Assembly: GCA_020849035.1 (NCBI GenBank)
Contig: JADLHC010000296.1
Span: 1 to 43,298, forward strand
Length of the DNA: 43,298 nucleotides
Direction: 5' to 3'
Source of the DNA: Planctomycetia bacterium
GTDB taxonomy: Bacteria > Planctomycetota > MHYJ01 > WSZJ01
Every line of letters begins with the position of its first letter. The first letter of the stretch is position 1. Position numbers and translations under genes: made by a program. Shown piece by piece: positions 41,634 to 43,298 of this stretch. Under the pieces are notes generated by a model, which made no database searches, was not told the DNA's origin, and saw nothing but the letters and a program-made list of their open reading frames with translations.

Positions 41634-42856
41634 GCTCGCATTCCGCTTCCCACTCCCCGGTCGCCACCGCCCCGCCTTTCCAGAGCGGCGGTTCCCTCCA
41701 GTCGGCCGCGCTGGCGATGATCATCCTCGGCGGCGCCGCGAGCGCGGGCGCGCTCGCCGGCGACGAGGCCCGGCACCGCCTCGCGTTCGCCTGGGTGTGG
41801 GGCTTCGCCTTCGTGTGGACCATCGTGCTGGGCAGCCTGTTCTTCGTGGCGATCCAGCACATCACCCGGTCGGTGTGGTCCGTGATCTTCCGCCGCGTCG
41901 CCGAGATGTGGGTCGCGCCGGCCTGGCTCGTGGGCCTCGCCTTCGTCCCCGTCGCCGTCTTCGTCTTCGCCTTCGGCGCCCACTCCGCCTACCCGTGGGC
42001 CGATCCCGCCGTCGTCACGGGCGACCACCTGCTCGAAGCCAAGAAGAACTACCTCAACCCCAACGCCTTCGCGCTCCGATCCGCGATCTTCCTTCTCCTC
42101 TGGATCGGCTTCGCGGCGTATTTCGTGAAGAACTCGCTCGCGCAGGATGCGGGAAGCGGCGGGGAACAGCGCGCCGGGAAGATGCGGACGGCGTCCGCGC
42201 CCTTCCTCATCATCTTCGGCCTCAGCGTCACGTTCGCGTCCTTCGACTGGCTGATGAGCCTCGACCCGCACTGGTTCAGCACCATCTACGGCGTCTACGT
42301 GTTCGCCGGGATGACGCTGTCCGGCCTTGCCGTGATCACGCTGTCCGCCGTCCTGCTCAGCGCGAAGGGCAAGATGGGAAGCGTCGTCACGGGCGACCAC
42401 CTGTACAGCCTGGGCGGCCTCCTGTTCGCGTTCACGTGCTTCTGGACCTACATCGCCTTCAGCCAGTTCATGCTGATCTGGTGCGGGAACCTCCCCGAGG
42501 AGACGGTTTTCTTCATCCACCGGGTGGAGCACGGCTGGAAGCCGGTCACCCTTGCGCTCATCGCCGTCCGCTTCATCGCGCCGTTCCTGCTGCTCCTGAG
42601 CCGGACGGCGAAGATGAATGCCGGGCGGCTGGCATTCGTTTCAGTACTGGTGCTTGTCGGCCAGCTGCTCGACCTCTACTGGCTGATCATGCCCTGCGCC
42701 GAAGGGCACGGGCCGCGACTCGGCTGGCAGGAACTGGGCCCCGTTCTGCTCCTGACCGGCCTGCTGGTCTTCAGCGTGGCCCGGTTCCTGACGAAACACC
42801 GGATCCTGCCCTCGGGCGACCCGATGTTCGAGAAGTCGAGGGAGTTCCACCTGTAG
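41630..42856 (+). CDS. actF: Alternative complex III subunit ActF, integral membrane protein
   Basis: A 408-residue integral protein with about ten spans, related to ActC and possibly part of proton conduction in the complex. Start at 41630 by the ATGA overlap with actE; the frame is open upstream but lies inside actE. Marks: VWTIVLGSLFFVAIQHITRS, the periplasmic loop KKNYLNPNAFALRSA, FASFDWLMSLDPHWFSTIYG, FTCFWTYIAFSQFMLIWCGN and VEHGWKPVTLAL. The 2-base gap to the SCO gene indicates co-transcription. Confidence 0.94.
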   Translation: MSSHSASHSPVATAPPFQSGGSLQSAALAMIILGGAASAGALAGDEARHRLAFAWVWGFAFVWTIVLGSLFFVAIQHITRSVWSVIFRRVAEMWVAPAWLVGLAFVPVAVFVFAFGAHSAYPWADPAVVTGDHLLEAKKNYLNPNAFALRSAIFLLLWIGFAAYFVKNSLAQDAGSGGEQRAGKMRTASAPFLIIFGLSVTFASFDWLMSLDPHWFSTIYGVYVFAGMTLSGLAVITLSAVLLSAKGKMGSVVTGDHLYSLGGLLFAFTCFWTYIAFSQFMLIWCGNLPEETVFFIHRVEHGWKPVTLALIAVRFIAPFLLLLSRTAKMNAGRLAFVSVLVLVGQLLDLYWLIMPCAEGHGPRLGWQELGPVLLLTGLLVFSVARFLTKHRILPSGDPMFEKSREFHL

Positions 42857-42858
42857 CG

Positions 42859-43298
42859 ATGAAGCGACTCCACGGCATCGTCCCTGTCCTCCTTGCGGCG
42901 CTCGCGCTGAGCGGCGGGGTCGCGTCCGCTTCCGGGGACTCCGGGCGCCCCAAGCCCGGGATCGACCAGAAGCACGGGGCGATGGTGCCTCTGGACGTGC
43001 CGTTCCTGGACGAGGAAGGGAAGCCGGTGGTGCTGCGGGAAATCGTGAGGGGTCCGACGCTGCTGCTGCCGGTGTACTACCGGTGCCAGAACATCTGCAA
43101 TCCGACGCTGCGGGCGCTGCAGCGCGCGCTCGACCAGCTGGACCTCCGGCCCGGGAAGGACTTCGACATCGTCACATTCAGCATCGACGAGGCCGACACT
43201 CCGGAGCTGGCGCGGATCACGAGGCAGAACCTGCTGGCGGGCCTGAAGCGTCCGGTCGACCCCTCCGGGTGGCGGGTCCTGACGGGGAAGCCGGAGGA
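42859..43298 (+). CDS. SCO1/SenC-family copper chaperone (3' truncated by window)
   Basis: First 146 codons of a periplasmic thioredoxin-fold protein that delivers copper to the CuA site of cytochrome c oxidase. Begins 2 bases after actF. Signal peptide MKRLHGIVPVLLAALALSGG with cleavage near ASA (residue 24); VPFLDEEGKPVVLREIV; then the copper-binding CXXXC as CQNIC (76-80), FDIVTFSIDEADTPELA; the third ligand, a His, lies beyond the end of the window. Its position predicts that cytochrome c oxidase subunits follow, giving a supercomplex with ACIII. Confidence 0.9.
   Translation, partial: MKRLHGIVPVLLAALALSGGVASASGDSGRPKPGIDQKHGAMVPLDVPFLDEEGKPVVLREIVRGPTLLLPVYYRCQNICNPTLRALQRALDQLDLRPGKDFDIVTFSIDEADTPELARITRQNLLAGLKRPVDPSGWRVLTGKPE

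Noticed and set aside
1-43298. tRNA/rRNA genes, CRISPR arrays, insertion sequences, prophage or defence genes
   Set aside because: No cloverleaf-like stretch with a CCA-proximal pattern, no regularly spaced repeats, no transposase, integrase or restriction/defence domains were recognised.

Overview
The window is 43.3 kb of very GC-rich bacterial DNA (a qualitative impression; AT-rich stretches occur only as short islands at a few promoters), densely packed with 37 calls of protein-coding genes and no RNA gene, CRISPR array, insertion sequence or prophage that I could see. A lipid A kinase, several lipoproteins, many signal peptides and a pentaheme-cytochrome alternative complex III point to a Gram-negative, respiring bacterium. 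The secreted families (DUF547, MA-like metallopeptidases, Gly-Asn-Asp-x-Tyr solenoid, LamG-like lipoprotein) and the long intergenic GGTT-type and CGCGGATG-type repeats fit Planctomycetota or a neighbouring deep-branching phylum best; this is an inference, not a demonstrated assignment.

Layout. 1-7.4 kb: end of lpxK, a three-domain secreted parvulin, a TPR protein, glutamine synthetase with its own palindromic promoter and a strong terminator, a coupled esterase/DUF3592 pair and an rRNA methyltransferase. 7.5-15.6 kb: five LpxL/HtrB-type acyltransferase paralogues, interrupted by two secreted MA-like metallopeptidase relatives, one with an intact HExxH and one degenerate. 15.6-18.5 kb: a tightly overlapping glycosyltransferase-DUF547-DUF547 operon and a second DUF3592 protein. 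18.5-21 kb: adenosylhomocysteinase behind an ArsR-methyltransferase regulator (SahR-like) with a palindrome at its promoter. 21-27.1 kb: a second secreted hydrolase, a LamG-like lipoprotein, a GT39-like membrane protein, a ZIP metal transporter and a tRNA dihydrouridine synthase. 27.1-30.1 kb: a repeat-rich intergenic region and the sulfate-activation pair cysN-cysD. 30.1-35.5 kb: maf, DUF1653, an aldo/keto reductase, a 12-repeat solenoid protein and a secreted protein with an ECF-type promoter. 35.5 kb to the end: the complete actABCDEF operon of alternative complex III (quinol oxidation, electron transfer to an oxidase) followed by a truncated SCO copper chaperone, which predicts terminal oxidase genes just beyond the window.

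The most interesting signals are not single genes. (i) Thirteen gene starts without a usable Shine-Dalgarno sequence carry a TANNNT hexamer 6-11 nt before the start codon, the signature of leaderless transcripts, whereas other operon heads have clear SD sites; starts class into two modes. (ii) Two secreted-protein genes share a GGAAC-N16/17-CGTC promoter, suggesting one ECF sigma regulon. (iii) The acyltransferases are multiplied fivefold with diverged active-site neighbours and mostly individual -10 elements, suggesting a set of differently regulated acylation enzymes for an unusual outer-membrane lipid. (iv) Three different short palindromes sit on the promoters of glnA, the SahR-like gene and cysN, i.e. 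on nitrogen and sulfur metabolism genes.
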